DNA of 64,000 nt from Lacibacter cauensis (GTDB lineage Bacteria > Bacteroidota > Bacteroidia > Chitinophagales > Chitinophagaceae): assembly GCF_007830055.1 (NCBI RefSeq), contig NZ_VLLE01000004.1, positions 649,248 through 713,247 of the forward strand. Reading direction: 5' to 3'. Shown piece by piece: positions 35,421-44,225 of this stretch. A program made the translations under genes and the position numbers. The notes below the pieces were generated by a model. The model saw nothing but the letters and a program-made list of their open reading frames with translations. It had not been told where the DNA came from and made no database searches. The stretch's first letter is position 1. The number at the start of each line of letters is the position of its first letter.

Positions 35421-36539
35421 TTATTTTGTAAGTAACCGTCCCGAACGAAACACGGCTTTCAGCTCTTTGCTTTTTGAGAGTACAGTAAAATCAGCAGCAA
35501 ACCCTTCTTCAATTTTACCCAACTGTAAAAGGTTAGCTACTCTTGCAGGGTAAAGCGAAGCCATCCGCAACGCTTCGTCAAATTCAATACCTGCATGTTG
35601 AATACAATTGTTTACAGCGCTCAGCATGGTTAATGCAGAACCGGACAATGTTCCGTCCGGCAATACATACCGATCATGTTTGAGCAGGTGTTGATAGGCC
35701 CCTTCTGTTGTTTCGGTTACTGCATCAGTAATTAAGAACAAACGTTCCTCCATCATTTTTTTGCTGATGCGTACTGCTTCAAAAGAAGTATGAAAACCAT
35801 CGCACACAATACTGCTGTACGCTGTTGCATGATCATAAATAGCACCCACCATACCCGGCTCCCTGCCTTGCAAAGGCGACATGGCGTTAAACAAGTGCGT
35901 AGCAGTTGTGATGCCTTTATTAAATCCTGCAGTTGCCTGTTGGTAGGTAGCATTGCTATGTCCTGCAGAAACAATGACGTTACGATCAATTAAGAGTTGC
36001 AGAACTTCATCGCTGCATTGTTCCGGTGCAAGCGTCATCATCTTCACAATTCCTTCCGCTTTATCGAGCAGTAGCTTTACTTCATCAACAGTTGGCTGTT
36101 TAATATGCTCCAGTAAATGAGCCCCACGTTTAACAGGATTGATATAAGGACCTTCGAGATGCAGCCCTAGTAAGCCTGTATTGTTCTGTTGCTGCAAAAA
36201 TTGTTTAGCTACAGCAATACCCTGCAAAAATACATCGATGCTGTTGGTAGCTAATGTTAACAGAAAGCGTGTACATCCGCCACTTACACAATAAGCATCT
36301 GTTGCAAGGATGGCCTCTTCGTTCAATGCCTGTGAAAAAAGCAAACCATTACCACCATACAACTGCAGATCGATAAACGCAGGTACTAAAAAACTGCCTT
36401 GTAAATCGTACTTGTCTGTATCGGTTGGAATCGTTTCAAAAGGAATAAGCGCTTCAATAATTCCATTGTTAACCACTACTGCCCTGTCGTTGATAAAACG
36501 ATCGCCTGTAAAAATTGTTCCGTTATAAAATATCTGCAT
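35421..36539 (-). CDS. nagA: N-acetylglucosamine-6-phosphate deacetylase
   Basis: 372 residues from ATG 36539; a longer frame from 36569 would overlap the upstream gene. Removes acetyl from GlcNAc-6-P. Amidohydrolase family: VPAFIDLQLYGGNG early, LEGPYINPVKRGAH with metal ligand Glu, the His pair in SAGHSNATY and HLFNAMSPLQ, and catalytic Asp in LITDAVTET. The start is 7 bp from the nitrilase stop. Probably the last gene of the recX-lpxR-nitrilase-nagA transcript. No other GlcNAc genes are nearby. Confidence 0.9.
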   Translation of the reverse strand: MQIFYNGTIFTGDRFINDRAVVVNNGIIEALIPFETIPTDTDKYDLQGSFLVPAFIDLQLYGGNGLLFSQALNEEAILATDAYCVSGGCTRFLLTLATNSIDVFLQGIAVAKQFLQQQNNTGLLGLHLEGPYINPVKRGAHLLEHIKQPTVDEVKLLLDKAEGIVKMMTLAPEQCSDEVLQLLIDRNVIVSAGHSNATYQQATAGFNKGITTATHLFNAMSPLQGREPGMVGAIYDHATAYSSIVCDGFHTSFEAVRISKKMMEERLFLITDAVTETTEGAYQHLLKHDRYVLPDGTLSGSALTMLSAVNNCIQHAGIEFDEALRMASLYPARVANLLQLGKIEEGFAADFTVLSKSKELKAVFRSGRLLTK

Positions 36540-36546
36540 GTTATTA

Positions 36547-37404
36547 TCATGGATGAATGCTGAACGCATCTCCGTCTTTTAAAAATGGAAGTTTGTGGCG
36601 TATCTCTTCTAATTTTTCTTTGGAGAGAGTAATGGTAAATACATCTTCATCGTGTTCTTTTTCGTACAACACTTCGCCCATTGCATCAATCACCATACTG
36701 TTACCACTGTGATAAATATTGTTACCATCATTGCCCGTTCTGTTAACACCAATTACATAGCATTGATTTTCGATGGCCCTGGCAGTGAGTAATGTTTTCC
36801 ATGCATGCACTCTGCGCTCCGGCCAGTTGGCAACGTAGATGAGTATATCGTATTCCGGAACCAAGTCCTGAGCGGAGTCGAAGGATTGGGTTGGAGTATC
36901 GAGCGAAGTCGAGATACGACCGGTTTGCTGTCTGGCCCATACCGGAAACCGCAGATCGTAACAAACCTGCAGATTAATTTTAAATCCGTTTACCGAAGCA
37001 ATCAGCCGCCTGGTACCTGCTGTATAATGTTTGTCTTCATCGGCATAAGCAAACAGGTGGCGCTTATCGTACACACCATATTGTCCGTTTGGCAACATCC
37101 AGATAAGCCGATTGAAATACTGTATCGCTCCATCTGCAGCAGTTTGATTGATCATGATGCTTCCGGTAACAATCACCCGTTTTGCAGCGGCTACTCGTTT
37201 CATCCATTGTACGGTTGGGCCGTTTATATCTTCTGCATGTAGTTCAGGCTGCATGCTAAAGCCAGTGTTGAACATTTCGGGCAACACAATAATCTGCGTA
37301 GGATGTTGAAGCGAGTTGATCTTTTCTTCCAGCATCTGCAGGTTGGCCGCTTTATCTTCCCAATGCAGATTGGTTTGAATAAGTGTAAACGTAAGATGAC
37401 TCAT
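36547..37404 (-). CDS. Nitrilase-family amidohydrolase (YafV/omega-amidase type)
   Basis: 285 residues. Catalytic triad: Glu43 (VLPEMFNTGF), Lys114 (VYDKRHLFAYADE) and Cys148 (LQVCYDLRFP). Such enzymes cleave omega-amides such as alpha-ketoglutaramate or related metabolite-repair substrates. Between RFPVWARQQ and YDILIYVANWPERR there is an extra stretch of about 22 residues (about 162-184) that is not expected in the family. It is encoded by a repeat unit (see the repeat entry), inserted in frame. The insertion lies in a loop between beta strands, so the enzyme may still work. Confidence 0.85.
   Translation of the reverse strand: MSHLTFTLIQTNLHWEDKAANLQMLEEKINSLQHPTQIIVLPEMFNTGFSMQPELHAEDINGPTVQWMKRVAAAKRVIVTGSIMINQTAADGAIQYFNRLIWMLPNGQYGVYDKRHLFAYADEDKHYTAGTRRLIASVNGFKINLQVCYDLRFPVWARQQTGRISTSLDTPTQSFDSAQDLVPEYDILIYVANWPERRVHAWKTLLTARAIENQCYVIGVNRTGNDGNNIYHSGNSMVIDAMGEVLYEKEHDEDVFTITLSKEKLEEIRHKLPFLKDGDAFSIHP
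36870..36912. repeat. Repeat unit inside the nitrilase coding region
   Basis: GAGCGGAGTCGA (36870-36881) and GAGCGAAGTCGA (36901-36912) are near-identical 12-mers, 31 bp apart, and GTATC (36896) / GATAC (36913) bracket the second copy. This has the look of the interspersed TTCGACTTCGCTC-type repeats of many bacteria, normally intergenic, here translated in frame. Confidence 0.7.
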
Positions 37405-37413
37405 GCAACGAAG

Positions 37414-38379
37414 TTAGCGAAAGCGAAAGCTTACTGCAAACGCACCGTATACTTCCAGCGGATCGATCATTGATTTTGCTTCCCGTTGCTTCACATGGTA
37501 ATAGGCGGAGAACGAAGCCAGCGGACCTGCAATTACAAACCCTGTTTTAATGATGTAAATAAACGGGTTGAGCTCCGAAACATAATTGCCTTTGTAACTG
37601 CGAAACATACCACCCTGTACTGTTGCATTATAAGCCTGCGCCTGTAACATGGGCTCCAGGAAAAAAACTGCTTCGGTTTTATGCCGGCGATTTTTTGCAG
37701 CAGAGCCAAGACGGCCTGTCCAATAGGCTGTAGAAATTTCGTTATCCATTTTTCCTGCTTTCAATAAAAAACCAACCGATGCATTGGTAAAAGTATTGCC
37801 AAGCGTTGCTTTTCCTGCAGCATGTAACGTAAATGCGTTTGTAACAGTAAGCGGATGATAATAACGTACTGATGCATTTAATCCAAACTCGTTCTGTACC
37901 TGGTTTTCCCAGCCATATATCTTATAAAGGCCAATTATTTTGTGATAGTTTACCTGAACTTCTTCTCCTTTTGCAGCCGGACCAACAACACCTGCAATTG
38001 CATCCCATTGCAGCACCCGGCTATTGCTGTACACATTTGTTTGACCATAGCTGCCATACAACCAACCGGCATAGGGACGATCCTGTTGCTCCAGTACCTG
38101 GCTGAGCGAACGACGGTTGAGATGCGGATTAAAGATCATTTGCCCAACTTCTGCCCGGTGCAGCTTTTGTACAAGCTTTGCATTGTGGGGCTGCTTTGGC
38201 AACCATTGGTATTTAAAAAAAAGTCCGTTGGAATAATACCTGTCGGCTTTAGTAAAGTTATAATTATCGTTTTCGGTAGTAATCGTCAGCTCTTTTCGAA
38301 AAACAGCCGTGTCGCTTTGAGCAAAAACGAATGTTGCTGTAAGCAGAAAAACAAAGAAGGCAATAGTTGGCTTAAACAT
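37414..38379 (-). CDS. LpxR family lipid A deacylase-like outer membrane protein (DUF2219)
   Basis: 321 residues from ATG 38379, which begins a signal peptide (MFKPTIAFFVFLL, cleaved after VFAQ). The mature protein is a beta barrel. The DUF2219/LpxR core is visible: TTENDNYNF and DRYYSNGLFFKY near the N-terminus, and DRPYAGWLYGSYGQ. In the known LpxR this barrel removes the 3'-acyloxyacyl group of lipid A. The catalytic residues are broadly conserved, but activity is inferred. The aromatic, terminal FRFR end is typical for outer membrane insertion. Confidence 0.82.
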   Translation of the reverse strand: MFKPTIAFFVFLLTATFVFAQSDTAVFRKELTITTENDNYNFTKADRYYSNGLFFKYQWLPKQPHNAKLVQKLHRAEVGQMIFNPHLNRRSLSQVLEQQDRPYAGWLYGSYGQTNVYSNSRVLQWDAIAGVVGPAAKGEEVQVNYHKIIGLYKIYGWENQVQNEFGLNASVRYYHPLTVTNAFTLHAAGKATLGNTFTNASVGFLLKAGKMDNEISTAYWTGRLGSAAKNRRHKTEAVFFLEPMLQAQAYNATVQGGMFRSYKGNYVSELNPFIYIIKTGFVIAGPLASFSAYYHVKQREAKSMIDPLEVYGAFAVSFRFR

Positions 38380-38418
38380 GCAGCACAAGTTTAAGCAAAA
38401 AGCTTTGCAATTGAACAC

Positions 38419-38880
38419 TCAGTTCAGCAGTTCATTAATTACAGCATGTTCGTATCCTTTCTGCAGCAGGTAATCGCTCAGCTTTTTTTTGCGGATGAAC
38501 TGATTGGTTTCGCCTTTCAGTTGCTGCAGCTTTTGATCGTATAGTTTTTGTGCGGTTGCCCAGTAATCTTCTTCAGTAATTGTTTTCAATGCTTTTTTAA
38601 TGACATATTCACTTACCTGTTTTTGTTTCAGCTCGTATTTAATTTTTACCCTGCCCCACTGCTTCATACGGAAACGGCCACCCGTAAATTGTACAGCAAA
38701 GCGCTCCTCGTTGAGGTAATCTTCTTCAATCAGTTTCGATAACAACTCCTCCACATCTGCTTTCCGTAAGCCAAAGCCGTACAGCTTTTCCTTCACTTCA
38801 CTGTGGCAACGTTCCTGGTAAGCACAATAGTGCTTCGCTTTCTGGTGCGCCTGTTCTTTGGTGAGTTGTTGTTTGTACAT
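38419..38880 (-). CDS. recX: RecX family regulatory protein
   Basis: 153 residues. RecX restrains RecA filaments. The three-helix repeat units are visible: YCAYQERCHSEVKEKLYGFG, EEDYLNEERFAVQFTGGRFRMKQWG in parts (NEERFAVQFTGGR) and EDYWATAQKLYDQKLQQL. recA is not adjacent. First gene of a four-gene minus-strand unit. A -7 box lies 8 nt before the start. Confidence 0.9.
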   Translation of the reverse strand: MYKQQLTKEQAHQKAKHYCAYQERCHSEVKEKLYGFGLRKADVEELLSKLIEEDYLNEERFAVQFTGGRFRMKQWGRVKIKYELKQKQVSEYVIKKALKTITEEDYWATAQKLYDQKLQQLKGETNQFIRKKKLSDYLLQKGYEHAVINELLN

Positions 38881-38888
38881 GAATGGGG

Positions 38889-38896
38889 CAAAAGTA
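38889..38896 (-). promoter_or_regulatory. -7 box of the recX operon
   Basis: TACTTTTG on the minus strand (38896-38889), an exact TAnnTTTG, 8 nt before the recX start. Confidence 0.45.
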
Positions 38897-39023
38897 ATAC
38901 CGCTATTTTGTTTTTATCCTCCACCGCAGATATTCTTTTTTGATACCAACATACTGCCTGCTTTCAATCTCGGTCTCTGTCATTTGAGATTATTGTTATA
39001 CAAGCTTCACTATCGCTTTGTTT

Positions 39024-40610
39024 TCATAAAGAAATCGTCCTTTCTGCTTCAATCTCTTTTAAAAAATATGCGTCGTGCGATACTACCAGCAATGTTCCTT
39101 TGTAGTGTTTCAATGCAGCAGTAAGTATGGCAATACTTTGCAGATCGAGATTGTTGGTTGGCTCATCCAATACAATCAAGTCTGGTGCCTGTTGAAAAAC
39201 AGTAAGGCAGCACAACATCAACCGCATGCGCTCACCTCCGCTGAGATGACCACAGCGTTTATCCCAATCGTCTTTACCAAACAAAAAACGATGCAAGCGA
39301 CTCTTTAGCTCATGCTCCTGCAAAGCTGAACTATTGTAGTACTGCAGCTGCTGATATATAGTAAGGCTGTTGTTAATGAGCGAATAATCCTGATCGATAT
39401 ACACGGAATGTGCGATCGATCTGTATATGGTTCCTTGTGCTACCTCAAGTTCACCTAATATCATTTTCAGCAACGTTGTTTTGCCGGAACCATTTGCGCC
39501 ACGCAAAGCAATGCGTTCGCCACTGCTGATGAGTACATCCAGATCCTCCTTCCAAACAATTTTTTTATTGTAACAGAAGTTAACAGCCTTTGCTTCAAAC
39601 AAACGCTTTCCTTTATGTAAACCGGAATCATCAAAACCAAAACGCATCTGTTCAAGATCGGGTAAGGCCGTGCGTAAGTCTTGCAGCTCTTCTTTAACAC
39701 TCTCAATCTTTTCACCATGTGCCGATTTAAGCTTCGCTGTACTTTTCTCTGCGTTATTGCGTAAGGTATTCATCACAATCGTTGGAACACCTGCTTTTTC
39801 CTGTTTGCTTTTTCCACGTGCATTTAACTTCTGCTGCCGCTCAATTGATTCCCGTTCTTTCTCTTTGGCTTTGCGAAGTGCTTTTTCCTTACTCTTCACA
39901 TCATCGAATAACGCTGCTGTTTCCTGTGTTTTTTGCTCCAGGTAAAAATCATAATTGCCGCCATACATACAGATGCCTTTTTTACTGAGCTCTGCAACGG
40001 TATCAATCAGGTTCAGCAATGTACGGTCGTGACTCACCAGTAGAATTGTAGCCTTTGATGAAAGAATATATTGATACAACAATTCACGCCCGGCTGTATC
40101 AAGATGATTACTCGGTTCATCTAAAAGAATAAACGAAGGCTGATGAATATGAACAGCAGCTAAAAAGACTTTTGTTTTTTGTCCGCCACTTAAACTGCTC
40201 ATTGGTTGTTCCAGATCCAGTTCATCAAGCTGCCAGTAACGAAGCGCTTCTATACAACGCTCTTCAATGGTCCAGTCATCATCAAGTATTTGCAACTGCA
40301 GTTCCGAAACATCGCCTTCTAAAATAGCATGCAGCGCTTTTAACTTGTCAGCAACGTGCAGTGCTTCTGCAATGCGGAGATGGTTGAACTGTCCGAAAAT
40401 CTGCGGAATGAAATAAGGCTTTTCCGCCAACTGTATTGTTCCACCAGGAGCTGCAAGTTCACCGGCAATAAGTTTAAGCAAAGTTGATTTGCCACTGCCG
40501 TTAGCGCCGATCAATGCAATTTTATCTCCGGCACGAATGCTGAGTTGGAGATCTGTAAATAAAACTTCTTTATCAGGATGTGTATAGCTGAGGTTCTTAA
40601 GAATCAACAT
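39024..40610 (-). CDS. ABC-F family ATPase
   Basis: 528 residues, two ABC domains with no membrane segments. First domain: Walker A ANGSGKSTLL, signature LSGGQKTKVFLAA, Walker B ILLDEPSNHLD. Second domain: ANGSGKTTLLKM, LSGGERMRLML, IVLDEPTNNLD. A charged linker (about 225-310; LRKAKEKERESIERQQKL) carries the P-site tRNA-interaction motif of the ABC-F group. ABC-F proteins act on ribosomes, either as translation factors or as antibiotic-resistance proteins; the sequence does not decide between them. Confidence 0.88.
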   Translation of the reverse strand: MLILKNLSYTHPDKEVLFTDLQLSIRAGDKIALIGANGSGKSTLLKLIAGELAAPGGTIQLAEKPYFIPQIFGQFNHLRIAEALHVADKLKALHAILEGDVSELQLQILDDDWTIEERCIEALRYWQLDELDLEQPMSSLSGGQKTKVFLAAVHIHQPSFILLDEPSNHLDTAGRELLYQYILSSKATILLVSHDRTLLNLIDTVAELSKKGICMYGGNYDFYLEQKTQETAALFDDVKSKEKALRKAKEKERESIERQQKLNARGKSKQEKAGVPTIVMNTLRNNAEKSTAKLKSAHGEKIESVKEELQDLRTALPDLEQMRFGFDDSGLHKGKRLFEAKAVNFCYNKKIVWKEDLDVLISSGERIALRGANGSGKTTLLKMILGELEVAQGTIYRSIAHSVYIDQDYSLINNSLTIYQQLQYYNSSALQEHELKSRLHRFLFGKDDWDKRCGHLSGGERMRLMLCCLTVFQQAPDLIVLDEPTNNLDLQSIAILTAALKHYKGTLLVVSHDAYFLKEIEAERTISL

Positions 40611-40732
40611 GTATTTCTTTTTTGGATGATGAAAACGATGTGAACGATGAGCGTTCGCATGTATATCCGGTAAAAAGAAATTACAGTTTCATTGATTCGT
40701 TTTTCGTGAAGAAGAATGCAAAGATAGGTTTT

Positions 40733-40762
40733 TTGTAATGGAAATGTCTTCAATTATTTTTG
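40733..40762 (+). promoter_or_regulatory. Promoter of nucleosidase gene (leaderless start)
   Basis: TTG 40733-40735, 19-bp spacer, TATTTTTG 40755-40762 (exact), then 4 nt to ATG 40767. One of the best promoter matches in the window. Confidence 0.7.
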
Positions 40763-40766
40763 CAGC

Positions 40767-41360
40767 ATGGCTTCAGCATTATCTGTTCAACATCAACTTC
40801 CGTTACAAGATGCCCTGTTTGTTTTTGCCCTCGAATCGGAAGCGGCAGAGGATTTTACCGATTGCAATGTGTTAATTACCGGAATAGGTAAAGTAAGTGC
40901 CGCATACGCCCTCACCAAATCCATTGCCCAACACAAACCGGCCATGATCATCAATCTTGGTTCGGCCGGCAGTAATACATTCAGCAAGGGAACCATTGTT
41001 TGCTGCACGCAATTCATCCAGCGTGATATGGATGTACGTGGACTGGGTTTTCAACTGTACGAAACACCGTTGAGCGGTATTGACCCTGTGCTGCAATATG
41101 GTTTGCAGATTAAAGGATTGCCACAAGGCATTTGTGGTACAGGCGACAGTTTTGAAATGAATCATGACGTTATAGCTTATACTGTAGTTGATATGGAAGC
41201 GTACCCGCTTGCATTGATTGCGCAAAAAGAAAACATTCCCTTTCTCTGTTTAAAATATATTTCAGATGGTGCTGATGGTTCAGCTGCCGACGACTGGAAC
41301 GAGCTGGTGCACAAAGCTGCTGTTGCATTCCGGACGTTACTGTTTGGAGATATGCAATAA
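40767..41360 (+). CDS. PNP/UDP-phosphorylase family nucleosidase
   Basis: 197 residues, a short member of the phosphorylase family. Seen: VLITGIGKVSAAYALTK (first strand and loop), MIINLGSAGSN, and the late VVDMEAYPLALIA and LKYISDGADGS motifs that bind the nucleoside and phosphate or water. Closest in style to MTA/SAH nucleosidase or futalosine hydrolase, at about 30-60 residues shorter than typical MTAN. It degrades a purine nucleoside by-product; I cannot say which one. Confidence 0.8.
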   Translation: MASALSVQHQLPLQDALFVFALESEAAEDFTDCNVLITGIGKVSAAYALTKSIAQHKPAMIINLGSAGSNTFSKGTIVCCTQFIQRDMDVRGLGFQLYETPLSGIDPVLQYGLQIKGLPQGICGTGDSFEMNHDVIAYTVVDMEAYPLALIAQKENIPFLCLKYISDGADGSAADDWNELVHKAAVAFRTLLFGDMQ

Positions 41361-41440
41361 ATCCTGACGCCTTTAATTTTGTGAGCGGTACTATTGCAGC
41401 AAAAATCAATTGGTAATTTCAACGTTCAAACAACGCACTT

Positions 41441-42688
41441 ATGTTGAAACTGCAGGCGATCATTTCTTTTCTACTCCTGTCAGGGTGTTTGTTCTCTGCC
41501 TGCAGCAAAGATCCTTCGCCTGATGATGCTGCCAACGGTAATAGTCCGCAAATTATTCGGTTTATGCCGACAACTGTACAATCGGGCGACACACTGCGCA
41601 TTGAACTGAAAAACTTTTCACAGACCTATACAAGTGACACCTCTGCTTCAAGAAAAGACATTGTACTCATCGGTACGGTTCCTGCAACGGTGCTTTCTGC
41701 CAATCAAACAACATTATCAGTTTCCATCAATGCATTACACCGCAGTAATAAATTAATTGTTGTTATCGGAAAAGATACTGCCATCAGTAAAGATGCCGTT
41801 ATCATTGGCAGTGGAAGCTGGCAAAAAATAAGCACCTGTCCTTCGGGCAACCGCACCAATCCTTCTGTGTTTATTTTTGGCGACAGTGCTTACTATGGTT
41901 TTGGTATGGGTTTCCGCAATGGTTACGTTACAGGACTTCCCGATTTTTGGAAGCTCAATTTAAAAGATGGAAGTTGGGTAAAATTATTTGATGTTGCCGT
42001 CAGCGATCCGCTCTACTCCGAGTGTGTATCGTTTCAAGTCAATGGCAAAGCATATATCAGTTTCCGCTCGGCTGCCAATCAAACATGGAACTATACTGCA
42101 GCTACACGCACATGGGCAAGGAACAGCAGTGTTTACAATGGATCTTACTTTTTACAAAGCACCGGCAGCAGTTCGAATTATGCATTGATTGGAGCAAGTG
42201 ATAATCCGGCAGCTAATGGTAAATCGGGTTTTTACCAATACGATGCAACGAATAACAGTTTCAGTTACCTCGCCGATATTACTGATACAGCCAAAAGCCC
42301 CATCATTACCGGTTGTATGGTAGGCAGTGATTTTTATTTTGGTATACGGCAGGAACTGGTAAATGGAGCCTATAACCAAACACGCAAGTTTTATAAATTC
42401 AATACAGCTACAAAAACGTATACACGCTTATCCGATCTTCCGGAGTTGTTTGCTACATGGTCGGCTTCGTTTGGCTTTTCATACAACGGCTCGGGTTATA
42501 TCCTTAACGATCATCGTTTGTTTAAATACGATGCGGTTACCAACAGCTGGCAACGCAAACAGGATTTTACCGGCTTTCCTGCTCTTTCAGTCAATTATTA
42601 TGGCAGCTTCGAATACAATTCTGCATTGTATGTTTTTGCCTATAACGATTCGCAACAGGTAACTGAGCTGTGGAAGTACAGCGAATAA
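41441..42688 (+). CDS. Kelch-repeat lipoprotein with IPT/TIG domain
   Basis: 415 residues. Lipoprotein signal with lipobox LSGC (Cys16), then a Ser/Asp-rich spacer, an IPT/TIG-like immunoglobulin fold (about 38-125, IIRFMPTTVQSGDTLRIEL and VTVLSANQTTLSV-like strands) and a kelch-like beta propeller (about 128-415; e.g. DFWKLNLKDGSW, SYAYNDSQQVTELWKYS). The propeller end closes near the C-terminus. Probably a surface-exposed binding protein; no partner gene such as a SusC is adjacent. Confidence 0.78.
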   Translation: MLKLQAIISFLLLSGCLFSACSKDPSPDDAANGNSPQIIRFMPTTVQSGDTLRIELKNFSQTYTSDTSASRKDIVLIGTVPATVLSANQTTLSVSINALHRSNKLIVVIGKDTAISKDAVIIGSGSWQKISTCPSGNRTNPSVFIFGDSAYYGFGMGFRNGYVTGLPDFWKLNLKDGSWVKLFDVAVSDPLYSECVSFQVNGKAYISFRSAANQTWNYTAATRTWARNSSVYNGSYFLQSTGSSSNYALIGASDNPAANGKSGFYQYDATNNSFSYLADITDTAKSPIITGCMVGSDFYFGIRQELVNGAYNQTRKFYKFNTATKTYTRLSDLPELFATWSASFGFSYNGSGYILNDHRLFKYDAVTNSWQRKQDFTGFPALSVNYYGSFEYNSALYVFAYNDSQQVTELWKYSE

Positions 42689-42760
42689 GAGGAAATTATC
42701 TTAATCGTAAGAATGACTGATTAACTTTAAGAACTGTTCAGAAAAACGAACATTGCCGCA

Positions 42761-43389
42761 ATGAAAAAAATTACTTTTTCTACTGCAGTCTGGTGCTGCT
42801 GTTTCTTTCGTTGTTTGCTTTTTCTGATAACTTGATTTATGATGTAAAACAGGAAAGCAACAGCGATCCTAAATTCATCATCCATGGCTTATTCTTTTTA
42901 GCATGGTTTGTTTTATTGGTTATCCAAACAGGTTATATCCGAAAAGGAAATTACAAGGCCCATCGAAAGCTGGGTATTACAGGTATGCTTGTAGGGCTGG
43001 GCGTGGTGCTCAGTACATTTTATGTGTTTGTAGCAGTTTAGAAAGGCTGGTCGCAAATGCCCGATTATGTAAAAGCCAACCGCTTCTTCACGGTGAGCTT
43101 TTCAGCATTACTGTTATTTGCTTATCTCCATCGAAAAAACGGTACCCGGCATAAACGGCTTTTATTCGTTGGAACATTTTATGTACTGGGGCCTGTTGTT
43201 GACAGAGTCGCTACCAAGCTGGGCATTAACACCGATACCAGCTTTATGCTTTTTGAAGCGGCCATCTGGAATACACTTTTTCTTTCGCTGTTTATTTACG
43301 ATTGGCTTGTGCTGAAGAAAATTCACCCCATCAGCTGGATAGGTTTTATCTGGTTTTATGCAGTGTGGGTATTGGCTGCATTACTGTAA
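42761..43389 (+). pseudogene. Multi-pass membrane protein gene, broken by a frameshift and a stop
   Basis: Two neighbouring segments in the same frame (42793-43038 and 43042-43389) together make one membrane protein of about 200 residues with four or five helices, e.g. HGLFFLAWFVLLVIQT and NRFFTVSFSALLLFAY. They are split by an in-frame TAG at 43039-43041. The plausible start ATG 42761 is in the wrong frame; one more A in the A7 run at 42764-42770 would restore MKKNYFFYCSLVLLFLSLF into frame. Two independent lesions suggest a decayed gene, although the homopolymer defect alone could be a sequencing error. The product family resembles cytochrome b561-like/DUF2306 membrane proteins. Confidence 0.7.
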
Positions 43390-43429
43390 TACATCTTATT
43401 GGTGCTGCCTTTTTTAGCCACATACTTTC

Positions 43430-43473
43430 ACTATAATACAAACGCCTCCTTTCGGAGGCGTTTGTATTATAGT
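43430..43473. terminator. Strong bidirectional terminator, 20-bp perfect stem
   Basis: ACTATAATACAAACGCCTCC (43430-43449), loop TTTC, then the exact reverse complement (43454-43473). It lies between convergent genes and is rich in T beyond the stem on the plus strand. Confidence 0.85.
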
Positions 43474-43490
43474 AACTATTTTTTATTGAA

Positions 43491-44054
43491 TTAAAATACA
43501 CCTGAAATAGTAAGTCCGATTGCATTGGCTCTGTACGATGCATTGTTGGCATCTTTATACGTCATGGCTGTATACGATAATGCAAACACACCATAGCCTG
43601 CTTCAAACTGCAAACCGGGTACCGATGTAAACTTTGCATCCTGTCCTACTCCATCAAATTTTAAGTTGATTGCCTGGTGAGTGACAATACCTGTTGCTAA
43701 TCGCAACTTTTTCACCGGCAGGTAATTCACCGATAGTGCCAAAGGAATACGTGTAAGACGGATGTGAGCATTATCTGCCTTTGTAGTAAGATATTTAATA
43801 CCGATGCTTCCTCTTAAAAACAGTTTTTCGTTTTTTGTTAAACGGAACTGTCCGCCTGCAAACAATGTACCGCCTTGCCCGGCATTCATTGTTTGTGTAC
43901 TTCCGTCGGTAAAATAGATTTCGGCCAGGTTGTCGCCGCCAAATTCCAACGCTGCACCCAATAGAAAACGAACGGGCTTCTGGCTGTTTGATTTTGTTTG
44001 TGCATGCAGTAATACTGCAGGACTCAGCAGCATGATAAGGATAAAACGTTTCAT
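43491..44054 (-). CDS. Outer membrane beta-barrel protein, small
   Basis: 187 residues. Signal peptide (MKRFILIMLLSPAVLLHAQ) and alternating strands separated by turns, ending in a strand with Phe (LTISGVF), as for an outer membrane barrel protein (OmpW/outer-membrane beta-barrel family style). No specific family named. Stands alone. Confidence 0.65.
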   Translation of the reverse strand: MKRFILIMLLSPAVLLHAQTKSNSQKPVRFLLGAALEFGGDNLAEIYFTDGSTQTMNAGQGGTLFAGGQFRLTKNEKLFLRGSIGIKYLTTKADNAHIRLTRIPLALSVNYLPVKKLRLATGIVTHQAINLKFDGVGQDAKFTSVPGLQFEAGYGVFALSYTAMTYKDANNASYRANAIGLTISGVF

Positions 44055-44225
44055 TTCTTAGATTTTGGTTGGCTGCGAAATTAACGGATAGACTTGTTTC
44101 CTTTTCTTTCAGCATGCTGTTTTTCTGTGGCTGTCTCGTTTTGCTTTACAACAAGTGTCGTTGTTTAGTAGCCTGTGTAATAAATCAACCTAAAGGTTTG
44201 TATATTGATTGAACAAACTTTACAG

